Positions 1 through 10,362 of a DNA stretch of 64,000 nt are shown piece after piece (position 1 is the first letter of the stretch; each line of letters opens with the position of its first letter). The translations under genes were made by a program, and so were the position numbers. The stretch comes from Bedellia somnulentella. Its lineage: Eukaryota; Arthropoda; Insecta; Lepidoptera; Bedelliidae. The stretch is from the NCBI GenBank assembly GCA_963576735.1, contig OY755190.1, positions 2,721,695-2,785,694 of the forward strand, read 5' to 3'. The notes under the pieces were generated by a model. The model saw only the letters and a program-made list of their open reading frames with translations, was not told the origin of the DNA and searched no databases.

Positions 1-79
1 GTAAACTTATTATAAATTAAGCCTAGATAAATATTATCAGTAAATTCAAATTATATCATTTATAATATCTTATATATAC

Positions 80-315
80 ACGTATGCATACATATACTCA
101 CGGCTATAAATCCCTAGAAGGGAAAGAAATTCCTCAGCCACTTTTGGAAATGTGAGTGGGGAAAAGATGGTAAAATAAGGGTTGTTGGTGATGGGTCTCT
201 AACCGCATCGCCCAAAAATCCTTTAAAAGATTCAATACCGTTTGTCGCCTTTTACGTACACCCACCGAAAGAAATGGGGTAGTGCTATTCTAAGCTAACA
301 CTAACACTACACAGC
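80..315 (-). repeat. SINE-1 copy (TATG-tailed)
   Basis: This is a nearly complete member of the commonest repeat in the window, here called SINE-1. Read on the minus strand it runs from a GTGTAGTGTCGGCTTAG-like head, through the blocks CTAACGGTATTGGGG, GGGCGATGCGGTTGGAGACC and CCATCTTTTCCCCACT, to a CTACCCC...GCCGTGAGTATATG end and a TATG-rich tail. The block GGTTGGAGACC resembles a degenerate pol III B box, but this is weak. The copy is non-coding, and its tail is slightly decayed (GTATGCATAC). Confidence 0.8.
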
Positions 316-794
316 AAATGCACTACAAGTATGCTTCGAATAAAACATGATTCAACATGTAATTAAAAGCTAAATTACCTTATAAAATGAAACCCTTGCG
401 CTCGCTGAAAAAACACCCCTACGATCAAAGCCTTTCCTTCAAAGTTTCTATAAACAGCAGCCCGATTGGGGTATTAGGGAGGTTCTAGTCAAAATAACCC
501 TTGTCAGGCGTTTTTGTTGAGTTAAATTAATTTAGTTTTAGTTTTGCGAATATTGTTGAAATATATGAGAGCCTTATTGCATGGTTAAAATTGGGGTTTG
601 ACTGGTTTTTCTATTGATAATGCCTCTTTAAGATTTTAAGTAATGTATGCTTGGTTTTGAATAGAACCACCCCTATTTCATTTAATTTTGTAGGTTAGGT
701 TATAGCCATAGCCATCATTAACCATCAATAGATATAGATCTATTTGATTTGACACATGAGACCTATATTAAGTCTCATGTGTCATCAAAAAGAC

Positions 795-935
795 CTGTCG
801 CCTATCACATTAATACATTGTCCAAACTTAACTTGAGGACTGTAAACATCGGTGGATAGAAGTCACGTGACGTGATTTTTAGTACCTCTGTTACCCCTTC
901 GTGAATAAACGACGTGAACACTGAGTTTTTATTCG
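795..935 (+). repeat. SINE-2 relic
   Basis: A decayed 3-prime part of a tRNA-derived SINE family (SINE-2) that has better copies at 38890-39135 and 62276-62526. Shared blocks, in order, are CCTATCACAT, ACATTGTCCA, GTCACGTGA, TAGTACCTCTG and CGACGTGAAC. No tRNA-like head is visible here. The rest of 316-1234 is AT-rich and shows no other recognisable feature. Confidence 0.5.
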
Positions 936-1234
936 AGTGTATTCATCATTAAAAAATAAGATATTTATAGAAAGAGAAGTAATAATGAAATATGAACTAT
1001 TTGAAACAAATTTTATTGGAAGGGTCAACAAAAGGTCTCATAAAATAAATTGGGCACGGAAAGGATTTCAGTACCTTTTCTGTGATGTTTTAAAATGAGA
1101 CTTAGTTCAAAGACTTACAACCTGGAATCAAATTATTTTTGGCACAGGTATTGAGCTGCCTGAAAGAGGCTTTATTTTTATGTTACTATTTGTATTTTAT
1201 GATTTATTATAATTTTATGCTTTATTTATAAGTT

Positions 1235-1461
1235 ACCTACCCCATTTCTTCCGGTGGGTGTACGTAAGAGGCGACTAACGGTATTGGGGCTTTTCAAGGG
1301 ATTTTTGGGCGATGCGGTTGGAGACCCATCACCAACAACCTTTATTCTACCATCTTTTCCCCACTCGACTTCCAAAAGTGGCTGAGAAATTTTTAATTTC
1401 TCAGCTCTGGCTACCCCTTTTAGGGATTTATAGCCGTGAGTATATGTATGTATGTATGTAT
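1235..1461 (+). repeat. SINE-1 copy
   Basis: A plus-strand SINE-1 copy that lacks its first 25 or so bases. It runs from ACCCCATTTCTTCCGGTGGG to a clean GCCGTGAGTATATG end followed by four TATG-type units. The minus-strand open frame over it is a by-product of the repeat. Confidence 0.8.
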
Positions 1462-1508
1462 TTATAAGTTTCAATTTGTAAAAATGTTATAGAAAATTTT
1501 TAGTTACC

Positions 1509-1705
1509 GTGTAGTGCCGGCTTAAAATGACACTACCCCTTTCTAATAGGCGGCTAACGGTAAGGGGCTTTTTAAGAGGTTTTTTGGCGACGATACTTTA
1601 TTTCTACCATCTTGTGACCGATTAACTTCCAAAAATGGCTATTGCTCTCTCTCTCTCTCTCTCTCTCTGGCTATCCCTTTTTGGATTAAAGGCCGTGAGC
1701 ACACG
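1509..1705 (+). repeat. SINE-1 copy with internal (CT)n
   Basis: A diverged plus-strand SINE-1 of the subtype with head GTGTAGTGCCGGCTTA. A run of about 13 CT dinucleotides (about 1643-1668) has expanded where the family reads TTCCTTAGCTCTGG. The tail has decayed to GCCGTGAGCACACG. Confidence 0.7.
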
Positions 1706-1798
1706 TTAAATTTTAAAAGACACTGTTTTTAAAACCAAACGTTAAAAATACATATTACAGGATGAGCTCTGGTGTCCTTCTCATAAGCTACTTTTTTT

Positions 1799-1836
1799 TT
1801 GGGATTTATAGCCGTGAGTTTATGTATATATATATG
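1799..1836 (+). repeat. SINE-1 tail fragment
   Basis: Only the last 35 or so bases of SINE-1 are recognisable: GGGATTTATAGCCGTGAG followed by TATG/TA repeats. Upstream, AAAACGATAAAAATAC and the related text at 1738-1752 hint at a short local duplication. Confidence 0.55.
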
Positions 1837-1839
1837 TAA

Positions 1840-3215
1840 AATTTTAATGGATACTGTTTTTCAAGCGAAACGATAAAAATACGAGTAACACATATTTTGC
1901 GCTAAGCTCTGGTATCCACTATCCATACCCGTAATGCATGAATTTGGACTCAATACAATAGGAAAACTGCAGTTTATAATATATTACTCATTCTCTTTTT
2001 TATGTCTTTCTTTAGCTCGTTAACAACAGCTGTCTTGAAACTACCATTAGTGCAATACATGTCCTGGGATAGTTAGTGTCGAGACTGTTTTGAATTACTG
2101 AGTTTACGGTTGAAGCAAGACTTTATTTTACTGTTCGCTTTTATGCTATCCTAGTATGTGCGGTTTCGTGGTTAAACAATAAGTTTTGTATTTTGCTGGA
2201 AACAGTGAATAAGAGGACTGTAAAATACTTATGACGGTTTTGGTCGATTACTTTTTAAAATCTTACTTATACTTATGTAAATAATTCCTAAATAGTTTAA
2301 AATCCATATTCGTCACACACACAGAATTTTCAGTAATTTTAGTTTAAGTTATTGGAAGTAGAAGGCCAAAACTGTCAACAAAAAAATTGGTTTATAAGTT
2401 CCCAAAGTTCCAGTAAATATTCAAATGATATTCTTGAGTGTTGCTACCATAATGATTATATTTATTTATATATTTATTTTTCCTCGAAAGTCTTTGTAGC
2501 GTGTGTGTTTCGCATTTGAAGCGCTCTTACTAATGGCGGCATAGAATAATTTATTTTGTTTCAAGCTAAACAAATATAAACATATAACATAATTCTTTTC
2601 ATGTTTTGCCAAATATTTTTAAAATACAAAACAATATAAATAATTTATTTGTTCTTGTGCAACAAACTAATCAAATCAAGGTTTCAGAGGAAAAAACTTG
2701 TAGAGAGAATATTATCTCAAAAGATTTACTGGCTCTAAGTAAGATAAGTCTGCAAATGGTTTAGGAACCTGTCAGTTTTTTTTAATTAACGTGTCTCGAT
2801 TTTGCTGAAGAATTTCAAATTTACACTTATCAATCAATCAATTATTCAAAGTAAAATTTAATAATAAGAAGATAAACAATAATGTCAAGTACCGGATCAC
2901 GATCTCGGCGTTCAAGAGCTCTTTACTGCGTCTGACAGGTTAATTTATGGACGCTACGAATTACGATTGGCTATCGTCTACGCGATAGTTGGACTTGTCT
3001 ACGCGGCGTAGACAATATATGCATGTGTGGTTTGTTAACGAAACTAAGATAAATACTTAAATAACAATGAATAGATATGGGCAACTATTGGCTATAATTT
3101 TGTTGTCCTCCTTCTGTTCACCTTTAAACAATTACATTTGTTTACTTAAAATACTACCCCGAAACCTTTTAGGATTCACACTAACTTATAGATGAGAGAA
3201 TAAATAAATAAATAT
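1840..3215. other. AT-rich stretch, nothing assigned
   Basis: No open frame with recognisable content, RNA gene or intact repeat boundary could be supported here. An imperfect inversion around 2950-3010 (CTACGCGATAG against CTACGCGGCGTAG) may belong to a small unrecognised element. Confidence 0.4.
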
Positions 3216-3219
3216 TTTC

Positions 3220-3447
3220 GTCACGACCCTTTTCTACCCACAAGTGTTGTAAGAGGCGACAAAGGGTATGAGGCTTTTTTAAATGTTATTTGGGCGATAT
3301 CATCGGAGACCCATCACCAACGATATTTTATTTCGACAATCTTGTCCTCTATCAATTTCCAAATGTAGCTTGAAGTTCTTAGCTCTCAAACTCTGGCTAC
3401 CCCTTTTTGGGATTAATGGCCGTGGGTATATGTTTGTATGTATAAAT
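3220..3447 (+). repeat. SINE-1 copy, left half of a tail-to-tail pair
   Basis: A plus-strand SINE-1 of the 'cccacaagtgttgtaagagg' subtype, about 80 percent similar to better copies by eye. It ends in GGCCGTGGGTATATG and directly abuts an oppositely oriented copy, so the two TATG tails face each other. Confidence 0.75.
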
Positions 3448-3696
3448 AACATACATACATACATATACTCACGGCTATATTTCCCTTGAAGGGGTAGCCA
3501 GAGCTAAGGAATTATAAATTCCTCAGCCACTTTTGGAAGTTGAGTGGGGAAAAGATGGTAAAATAAAGGTTTTTGGTGATGGGTCTCCAACCGCATCGCC
3601 CAAAAATCCAATTAAAGGCCCCAATACCCTAGTCGCCTCTTGCGACACCCTTGGGCAGAAAGGGGTAGTAACATTCTAAGCCGGCACTACAAGGCA
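3448..3696 (-). repeat. SINE-1 copy, right half of a tail-to-tail pair
   Basis: A minus-strand SINE-1 with a clean (CATA)n start (its tail), all the internal blocks, and a CCGGCACTACAAGGC end (its head). It is younger-looking than its left partner. A transcript through both could fold into a hairpin with arms of about 230 bases. Confidence 0.8.
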
Positions 3697-4087
3697 AAAT
3701 AAAATACGGCATGTATAAATAAATACAGACAAATTACACAGATCCAGTTAACCCTGAAAATGAACAAAATTGACTATCGTATCGACTCATTCAACTAACA
3801 TAGGTTTAATTAACAAACACCCCACCAACTTCACAATGTAATGGAGAAATAATTATAGGACAAACATTTGTGTAACATTATCAAATATTTGCTCATCTTA
3901 TCTTAATAGTTATTGAATACTTACGTCTTCAAACACACATGTTATAGCATAATTGAAACGATTTATTTCAGTCAAGATTGTCAATAAGTGAAAGCTCTCT
4001 AATTAATGTAGAAGCTCGTTTACTCGTTCAATCAAATATTGTAAACAAACACAACATCGCTAGTACGAGCGACCTTTTAAATAGATA

Positions 4088-4209
4088 TCATCTATACTTA
4101 TAATAAATCTGTAGAGAGGTCAATTCTGTACATGGAATATATTTTCAAAATAACTATCAGGTGGTGATAAGGGATCGATACTGATGCCAAAAATGCAATC
4201 AGTAAAATT

Positions 4210-4251
<42 letters not shown>

Positions 4252-4445
4252 GGTTTGTATGTTCCTTATGGAAACAAAAACTACTCGACGGATTTTAACG
4301 AAACTTGGTACAATTATTCTCCATACTCCTGGGCAGGTTTTTGTATACTTTCCAGCAGAGTAGTAAAGGGGAATTTTGGGAAGTTTTGGGAAAACGGGAG
4401 AAGTTACTACATTTTTTAAGCTTCCGTCCCGTGTGCAGCCTTAAT
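4088..4445 (+). mobile_element. Helitron-like repeat fragment with (CTGT)n
   Basis: It starts TCTATACTTATAATAAAT, the kind of TC-start seen on lepidopteran Helitrons, followed by AGAGAGGTCAATTCTGTACA. A (TGTC)n tract at 4212-4251 comes next, then the block ACTACTCGACGGATTTTAAC, which is common in such repeats. A related start lies at 53329. No CTAG-type 3-prime end is seen, so the copy is truncated or its class is uncertain. No protein is encoded. Confidence 0.5.
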
Positions 4446-5039
4446 GGTTAAACTAACATAGAAATCATGTATCACGGAAATATTCTTCATAAAATTATCT
4501 AAAAAAAAATCTTCAACAGTTTATGTCTATCTTTTACGGTTGACTCACAATAACACGTGTAATTCCTGATAGCTTAGCAGTTCGGAACATTCTGATTATA
4601 TTTGTTTACTCTTACGTTTGTAAACCTCTCATTCATTCCTAATTTAAAAAAGGTAACATTATTACCTATTTAATAAAAAAAGAATCATAGAAATCGGTAG
4701 AGAAACACCGAAATTATACATAAAATAAGCCATCGCGCCCGTGACCAAAACCGAATCGTTACTAATTTACATATAACATACTAGATGGCGTCAGTAGTTG
4801 CATCCTACAACACGTAATGATTTATTTTTTAGATTGTTATTAATACTTCTTAGCGTTTTATTCCAAAATTTGCTATTAAACAGAAATACTGAACCGTTCA
4901 TTAAAGCGCATTAAAAATCACCAAACTTCACTGTTTAGGGAGTGCTATAAATTTAATAAATTAAAAACATTGCGCTGAATTTCACAATGCTTGAGCAGTG
5001 ACTAAAGAAAGAAACCTCAGATATTTAAAAAACAACGCC
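4446..5039. other. AT-rich stretch, nothing assigned
   Basis: No gene or recognisable element boundary was found between the Helitron-like piece and the MITE that begins near 5040. Confidence 0.35.
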
Positions 5040-5127
5040 ACCCGTGCGAAGCTGGGACGATCCACTAGTGTGGAATAAAACAGCCATCTCTTTCGCACTT
5101 ATTTAGTATCGTATACTGTCATCTCAT
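5040..5127 (+). repeat. GGGCAAGC-type MITE, left part (split)
   Basis: The blocks CAGCCATCTCTT, CGCACTTA, TTAGTATCGTATACTG and CATCTCATTCT match the better MITE copies at 29684-29822 and 30908-31043. The matching remainder (AACCGATATCGTG, AAAATAGCGCTCGTGCT) resumes at 9756. The copy has therefore been split by about 4.6 kb of insertions. Its outer end is diverged. Confidence 0.6.
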
Positions 5128-5200
5128 TCTGAGGCCAGTGTTGTGAGGTTTCACTCACAACAATAATGCTGAGGCAGTCACTAGTTCATTGCTACGCAGG
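5128..5200 (+). mobile_element. LINE 3-prime fragment, left part (split)
   Basis: A non-coding stretch (GTGTTGTGAGGTTTCACTC, AATGCTGAGGCAGTCAC) that appears to continue at 9542, where a typical LINE 3-prime end with a (TTTC)n tail follows. It sits inside the MITE, which reads ATTCT on both sides of this insertion. It is in turn split by the full-length LINE at 5211-9531. Its class is unknown. Confidence 0.5.
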
Positions 5201-5369
5201 CATTTAAGTACGAGAAACTTTTAATAATAATAATAATAATAAACGTTTATTTTCAGAAAACTTGTTCCATACATTTTGTTAGTACAATTGCAAACTTATT
5301 ATCTATGTTAGTAATTATACCTAATAAACACAAAAAATATTTACAAAACAAGCATGGATTGATCCACGC

Positions 5370-8168
5370 TCACTTTCTGTTATTGAGGCAATGGTATCCC
5401 ATCCATGTCCGCAGCATAGGGGAGTCCCACCTCTGTGCCAACGTGGCCAGGAGGGTGTTGGGGCTACCGCGCAGGCGCGCTAGCACAGCGGCACATCGCG
5501 CGCGCATCACCGCGAAGAAGTCGGGCGTGCGGTGCTCCGCGAACATGGCGGACGCGCTGCACCACCGCGGCAGCCCCAACATCGCCCTGAACGCGTTGTT
5601 GTACTGCACTCGGAGCGCGCTGTAGGCCCGCCGCGTGTAGCTTACCCATAGGCTGCATGTGTACAAACACTGGCAATACGACTTAAATAGCGTCACTTTG
5701 ACGTCCTTGCTGCATTGCGCAAACCTACGAGCGAGCATGTTACAACGAACCGACAGCGCCCTCCGCTCTCTCTCAATATCTGAATCATCAGATAAGTTTT
5801 CAGTGACCCAGTGCCCCAGATATTTAAATTGGCTTACCTGCTTAAGCTCAGCGCCACAAAGAGTGATAACTGGTGATTTATATTGCTTTTTAGCTGATTT
5901 AAAAATCATAAATTCACTCTTCTTCGAGTTATATCTGAGACCATGGGTCACCGAGTACTCCTCACACATCCTAAGCAACCGGTTCATTGCGCTGACTGAG
6001 GGGCTCAGCAGCACCATATCGTCTGCATAACTGATATTATTTATGCTATTACCATCTATGGAGCAGCCGATCCCGGCGCTGCTAAGCTCCTCAATCAGCC
6101 CATTAATATACAGATTAAAAAGTCTCGGCGAAGTCAGTCCCCCCTGTCTCACCCCGCATTGCAACCTATATATGTCAGATAAGGAGTCAGCCCATCGTAC
6201 CACATTATCCTGATTCTGATACCAATATTTGAACAGCCGGATCACTTCACTAGGAAGTTCCGTGAGCGATTCGAGTTTCCGCCATAATATTTCATAATTT
6301 ACAAGGTCAAATGCGCGCGAAAGATCCAAAAAACAAGCGTAAACAGGCGTGTTCCTGTCAGTATAATAGTGAACTGTCTGCTTGAGACAGAGGATAGCAC
6401 TCTCAGTTGAAAGATTAGGTCTGAACCCAAACTGTGCGTCATGCAATTTAATATATCTGTCCAGCTGTTTATCAAGCAAGCAGTCCAGCACTTTGGCCAC
6501 AATAGTAGCTAACGATATGGGCCTATAGTTTCTTATATCTGACTGATCCCCGGTCTTATTTTTTACAATGGGAACGACCACTGTACTCATGAGCTGCTCA
6601 GGAAGGTAACCATGTGACAGTAACAGATTAAAGAATAAAGCCAAAACCCGAGGCAGGTGAGCTCCAGCGTACTTCAGATGCTCGATGCTGAGGGAATCGT
6701 GACCCGGTGACTTTCCCCTAGACATACTTTGAATGACTTTTGATACATCTTTCGCCGAAAATCTAAACGAAAGATTGTTGTCACCCTCACCACGTCCCCC
6801 AGCACCGAGCAACCGAGGCGGCTGTGCAGGTAAAGTTGGCGGTTCTACTCTAAAATGTTGTCGGAAAGAGTTGGCAATATCACATGAGTCATGTTTTCCA
6901 TTTACACTCACAGGAACGCCCGACTTTGGGTTTAAACGTCTAGTTGATTTCCAAAATTTTCCGAATTGTTTACTCTTATGTTGTTCCGCGATAATATTCA
7001 TTTTTATTTTATTTTCATTATCTTGGCAATATTTTAACTTTGACTTAAATATTTTCCTGGATTCACACATATCTAAATAAATTTTTCCTGCATTTGGTTT
7101 ACCGTATAATAACCACATTTCAAAACAAAGTCGTGCGCTCCTGTGAGCTGCCTTTACGTAACGATTCCACCCTGTGACTACTTTGAATTTACTATGCTTT
7201 TGGGCCTTACATTCCACAGCCGCTGAAGACAATATATTTACAATATCTGAGTACATATTATTTAACATTGTCTTATGACTATTTCTATTGCAAATTTGTT
7301 TTGAACGCGTACATAATTGGAAATCCTGCGGAAAATCTACATCTCTAAGCTTTGAATTACACAATGCCATATATTCATTTATTTGATTGGAATCACGCTC
7401 CCCCCATATTATACTATTGGATGAGGTTACAATATTATTACACTTTTTTTGACACATTTTATCTATATCACACTCTAGTTGTAGCGGAAAATGATCTGAG
7501 TAGTAAGTACCATACAAAACAGAAGCCGCTCGCACGGAGGCCCGCGCTGCACTGGTCACTGCACAGTGGTCCAGCCAGCGCCGACTGCCGTGCGCGTCAC
7601 TCACAAAGGTAAACGTATCACCGGGTAACAGTTCCATATCAACACATGACCACATTTGTTCAGCACAAAAAATAAGTAGTTCTTTTGAAAACAACTCACC
7701 CGGATGCGCATTAAAATCTCCCAATATGTATGAAGATTCTACATTTTGGTTTTCGATTATTGAGCACATTTCACCCAAACAGTCTGTAAACTCCGACAAA
7801 TGATCTCGTGAATCCGTAGGCATATACACTGAGAACACTAACACTGAACGATCATTTTGCACAAATTTTATCGCTGAGAGGCGAACACTACTACACTGAA
7901 TTACTGACACCGAGGGAAAAGCAGATTTTCTCCAAAGCAGCGCCACACCGCCGTATGGCCTACCAACAAGCACACCAGCTGCGGTATCTACAGCAGACGT
8001 TCCGGTATAACAGAAAGAGTCGTCTATCGTGCCCAGATATGGTAGGTCACCGGGCAGTAACCACGTCTCCTGTAATGCTATAATATCCGTACTAGTACAC
8101 AGTTTTCGTATGCATTCAGTTGACCTTTTGACCCCTTTACAATTAAAACTTATTATTTTTGTCATCAT
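5370..8168 (-). CDS. LINE ORF2: AP-type endonuclease plus reverse transcriptase
   Basis: This encodes the enzyme that nicks chromosomal DNA and copies the element's RNA into it. Numbering from the proposed ATG at 8168 (932 residues), the endonuclease/exonuclease/phosphatase domain covers about 1-230, with QETW near 33, GDFNAH near 150 and SDHF near 224. The reverse transcriptase covers about 480-800, with NYRPISL, the catalytic DLSRAFD near 615 and YADD near 714. A long C-terminal region follows without a recognisable RNase H domain. The frame stays open to 8249, but the ATGATG pair at 8163-8168 overlaps the end of ORF1 by 26 bases and starts at the endonuclease core, so I prefer it. There are no stops or frameshifts. 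The family is CR1-group by style. Confidence 0.85.
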   Translation of the reverse strand: MMTKIISFNCKGVKRSTECIRKLCTSTDIIALQETWLLPGDLPYLGTIDDSFCYTGTSAVDTAAGVLVGRPYGGVALLWRKSAFPSVSVIQCSSVRLSAIKFVQNDRSVLVFSVYMPTDSRDHLSEFTDCLGEMCSIIENQNVESSYILGDFNAHPGELFSKELLIFCAEQMWSCVDMELLPGDTFTFVSDAHGSRRWLDHCAVTSAARASVRAASVLYGTYYSDHFPLQLECDIDKMCQKKCNNIVTSSNSIIWGERDSNQINEYMALCNSKLRDVDFPQDFQLCTRSKQICNRNSHKTMLNNMYSDIVNILSSAAVECKAQKHSKFKVVTGWNRYVKAAHRSARLCFEMWLLYGKPNAGKIYLDMCESRKIFKSKLKYCQDNENKIKMNIIAEQHKSKQFGKFWKSTRRLNPKSGVPVSVNGKHDSCDIANSFRQHFRVEPPTLPAQPPRLLGAGGRGEGDNNLSFRFSAKDVSKVIQSMSRGKSPGHDSLSIEHLKYAGAHLPRVLALFFNLLLSHGYLPEQLMSTVVVPIVKNKTGDQSDIRNYRPISLATIVAKVLDCLLDKQLDRYIKLHDAQFGFRPNLSTESAILCLKQTVHYYTDRNTPVYACFLDLSRAFDLVNYEILWRKLESLTELPSEVIRLFKYWYQNQDNVVRWADSLSDIYRLQCGVRQGGLTSPRLFNLYINGLIEELSSAGIGCSIDGNSINNISYADDMVLLSPSVSAMNRLLRMCEEYSVTHGLRYNSKKSEFMIFKSAKKQYKSPVITLCGAELKQVSQFKYLGHWVTENLSDDSDIERERRALSVRCNMLARRFAQCSKDVKVTLFKSYCQCLYTCSLWVSYTRRAYSALRVQYNNAFRAMLGLPRWCSASAMFAEHRTPDFFAVMRARCAAVLARLRGSPNTLLATLAQRWDSPMLRTWMGYHCLNNRK

Positions 8169-9450
8169 TAATAACAGTATTATTGTCACGTGATCGGTGT
8201 CTAAAGTAGATATATTGTCTAAATGCAATTCCTTCAGGCCAAAAATCATCTTTCAAAACTGTATCTAGGTGGTTTTTGGATACAAATATTTTAAATGATT
8301 GATATTCCTTTGCAATTTTCATGTGAACTTTTTCTATATTTACACTAATAATACCCCGTTTCTTTATGTATTCCACAATGTCATCCTCGGTAACACTCTT
8401 TTCTACATTATAAATATAAATTGGAATCTTTACATCAGCCGCTTTAAATTTATTATTGGGGTCCATTATCGCCCTACCTTTTTGACCGGCAAACTTATTT
8501 CCCAACCTTTTCTTTTGCACAGTAATCCATTCGTCATTCTTTAATGTGGGTTTCCATTCACCTTTTTTCAAAATCTCAGCCATAGTTCTTTTAATCGATA
8601 AGTCCGTATGTCTCGACCCACTGTGCACGCATTCATTCGACGCTGTCAAGGCCGTCTCGGCTGTGACGGGAGGTTGTGACGCATGAATCACGCTCTCAGC
8701 TGACATCGCTTGCGCAAGCGCGGTTCGATGACCCGATTCCAAACAATCTTCACATTTATTTTGCTCTGCAGTTTTTTTCAGGGTACCCTCTGAATTCGAT
8801 TTATTACTCAATATTTGAATGTCTCGATATTCAAAATTCGGTGACGATGCAGGATGTTCCACAAAGGTATCTTCACACAACAAGGGGGGCAAACCCACAG
8901 GACCACTATCATAGGTAAAACTGTTCAACAAGCCGTCTTTTCTATGGTTGTGTATCTTATATTTCAAGTTCTCTTGTGCATATAACGGTTTCATATGTTC
9001 TATGTCATATTTTACACTCTCTAGCTGTTCACGGGTAACATAATTGTTTTTTAAAAAGCTTACTTCTTGTTGTATTTTTAGTAAGTCTTTAAGTAATCTA
9101 GTTACATCAACATGATCAAATAAAACCGGTGGAAGTTTTTGCAGTTCCCGCGCTACAAATACCGGTATTTCCTCTGAATCTGTTTCTTTTAATAAACAAA
9201 TAATATCGTCTATATTACGGAGACTTTTCCCTTTGCATTTACGTTGTTTCTTTTTTTTTGATGTAGACAACGATTCAAATAGCAAATTTTTTGCATTTAA
9301 AATATCATCTTCCGAAAAAGCACTTACACAAATCTGAGCGATACTATCCTCAGTCATCACGTCAATCTTATTACTCACAAAAGCTAACACTTCATTTATT
9401 ACTATATTACAGCTCGAACATTTTACACGATTTGTAGCCATTCTGATCAA
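8143..9450 (-). CDS. LINE ORF1: nucleic-acid-binding protein
   Basis: A 435-residue protein in front of ORF2 of the same LINE, presumed to coat the element RNA. Near the N-terminus is a Cys-x2-Cys pair (CSSC, residues 10-13), followed by the block FVARELQKLPP at about 103. A heptad-like helical segment (about 120-155) suggests a coiled coil. Near the C-terminus, about 345-410, the pattern PIYIYNVEKSVTEDDIVEYI resembles an RRM-like fold. This arrangement is what I know from lepidopteran CR1-type ORF1 proteins; the domains are read by eye. The start is the first ATG after the short 5-prime leader. The next in-frame Met, three codons on, is equally possible. Confidence 0.75.
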   Translation of the reverse strand: MIRMATNRVKCSSCNIVINEVLAFVSNKIDVMTEDSIAQICVSAFSEDDILNAKNLLFESLSTSKKKKQRKCKGKSLRNIDDIICLLKETDSEEIPVFVARELQKLPPVLFDHVDVTRLLKDLLKIQQEVSFLKNNYVTREQLESVKYDIEHMKPLYAQENLKYKIHNHRKDGLLNSFTYDSGPVGLPPLLCEDTFVEHPASSPNFEYRDIQILSNKSNSEGTLKKTAEQNKCEDCLESGHRTALAQAMSAESVIHASQPPVTAETALTASNECVHSGSRHTDLSIKRTMAEILKKGEWKPTLKNDEWITVQKKRLGNKFAGQKGRAIMDPNNKFKAADVKIPIYIYNVEKSVTEDDIVEYIKKRGIISVNIEKVHMKIAKEYQSFKIFVSKNHLDTVLKDDFWPEGIAFRQYIYFRHRSRDNNTVINDDKNNKF

Positions 9451-9541
9451 TTCACGAGAATAAAACTACCAGCGAGCGAGAGGCGTACGCGCAGATTCGC
9501 GGTCGAAGGCAGACTGTGTTAATGGATATCTCATTTAAGTA

Positions 9542-9755
9542 TAAGTAATATTATTTTAAATGTATATCTGTGTTTAATGTGCTGTATTCTATTGTTGATC
9601 TTCTTTCCCTTTGTAATATTTTTATTATTTTTTATGAAATTTACGTTTACTTTCTTTATGTTGATTGTTAAGTGTTTCTTAATGTATGTGAGTGTAACTG
9701 TGCTTTTCTTTGTATGTAGCAATGAACAAATGTTTTCTTTCTTTCTTTCTTTCTT
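9542..9755 (+). mobile_element. LINE 3-prime end, right part, with (TTTC)n tail
   Basis: A continuation of the fragment at 5128-5200. It is AT-rich 3-prime UTR text ending in GCAATGAACAAATG and a (TTTC)n tail. No coding remains. It is followed at once by MITE sequence (AACCGATATCGTG), which places its insertion site inside that MITE, with ATTCT on both sides. Confidence 0.55.
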
Positions 9756-9800
9756 TAATTCTAACCGATATCGTGAAGATAAAATAGCGCTCGTGCTAGG
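9756..9800 (+). repeat. GGGCAAGC-type MITE, right part (split)
   Basis: The right end of the MITE begun at 5040: AACCGATATCGTGAAGATAA and AATAGCGCTCGTGCT match 31004-31037. It supplies the outer frame of the three-level nest. Confidence 0.6.
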
Positions 9801-10023
9801 CCTTTTGAAAATCAATAAGTGAAGCTTAACGACTTATCTCACGCAAAGTTGTTTTGGAGTGTTTTGCCGAGGCTTTGGGTTTCTGTTTGTTTATTTACAA
9901 ATTTTAATTAATTTAACCTTGTTTTGAAAATTTCATGTTAAATTGGGTTTGTTTTTATTAAATATACTATGGATTTATTTATATTTTATTACTAACGCGT
10001 ATAGGCCATGACTATTGGGAGCC

Positions 10024-10165
10024 ATTAGGTCAAAAAAAAGTCAAAAAGTTTATTTTTCAAAATTAAGTTAACAACTATCATTTTTTGAACGTCAATTTTT
10101 TTAAATTTATCATTAGTCCGTTGCTTCGGAAAGTGTCCGTAAAGAGAAGAAGCAATAAATAGGTG
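10024..10165 (-). mobile_element. Jockey-type LINE 3-prime end relic
   Basis: Read on the minus strand it gives CTTCTTCTCTTTACGGAC, CCGAAGCAACGG, TTGACGTTCA and AAATAAACTTTTTGACT. These match the fragment at 29335-29460 and, more loosely, the 3-prime UTR of the jockey-type element after 46097. It is a 5-prime-truncated, dead-on-arrival copy without coding. Confidence 0.6.
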
Positions 10166-10362
10166 ATCTAGTGAAATTCCACAATCATCATTTATTCCTA
10201 CATACTTGTATACTTTCTACACATGTGTTTTTAAGATCACTTTCCATTTAAATAATACACATCATTATGACACTTATTTTCATTAATCTGCTGAAACATT
10301 TTTAATATACCAAGTTTGTGTCATTTTCAACACATAATTTGTTTTTTTTTCCAAAATATTAG

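Larger units (their letters stand above)
5211..9531 (-). mobile_element. Full-length CR1-group LINE with two open ORFs
   Basis: A minus-strand non-LTR retrotransposon with about 80 bp of 5-prime UTR, ORF1, ORF2, and a short 3-prime UTR ending in AAACG, TTTATT and a (TTA)n tail (about 5223-5241). The 10-bp direct repeat CATTTAAGTA flanks it (5201-5210 and 9532-9541) and is the likely target-site duplication. Both ORFs are uninterrupted, so it may be a recent insertion. Placement in the CR1 group (Zenon/Vingi-like) rests on the style of ORF1 and the RT C-terminus and is an inference. Confidence 0.8.

Noticed and set aside
1643..1668. GAGA-type regulatory site
   Set aside because: The CT run lies inside a diverged SINE-1 copy and is best explained as microsatellite growth.
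4212..4251. CRISPR-like or regulatory tandem repeat
   Set aside because: It is a simple (TGTC)n microsatellite inside a Helitron-like repeat.
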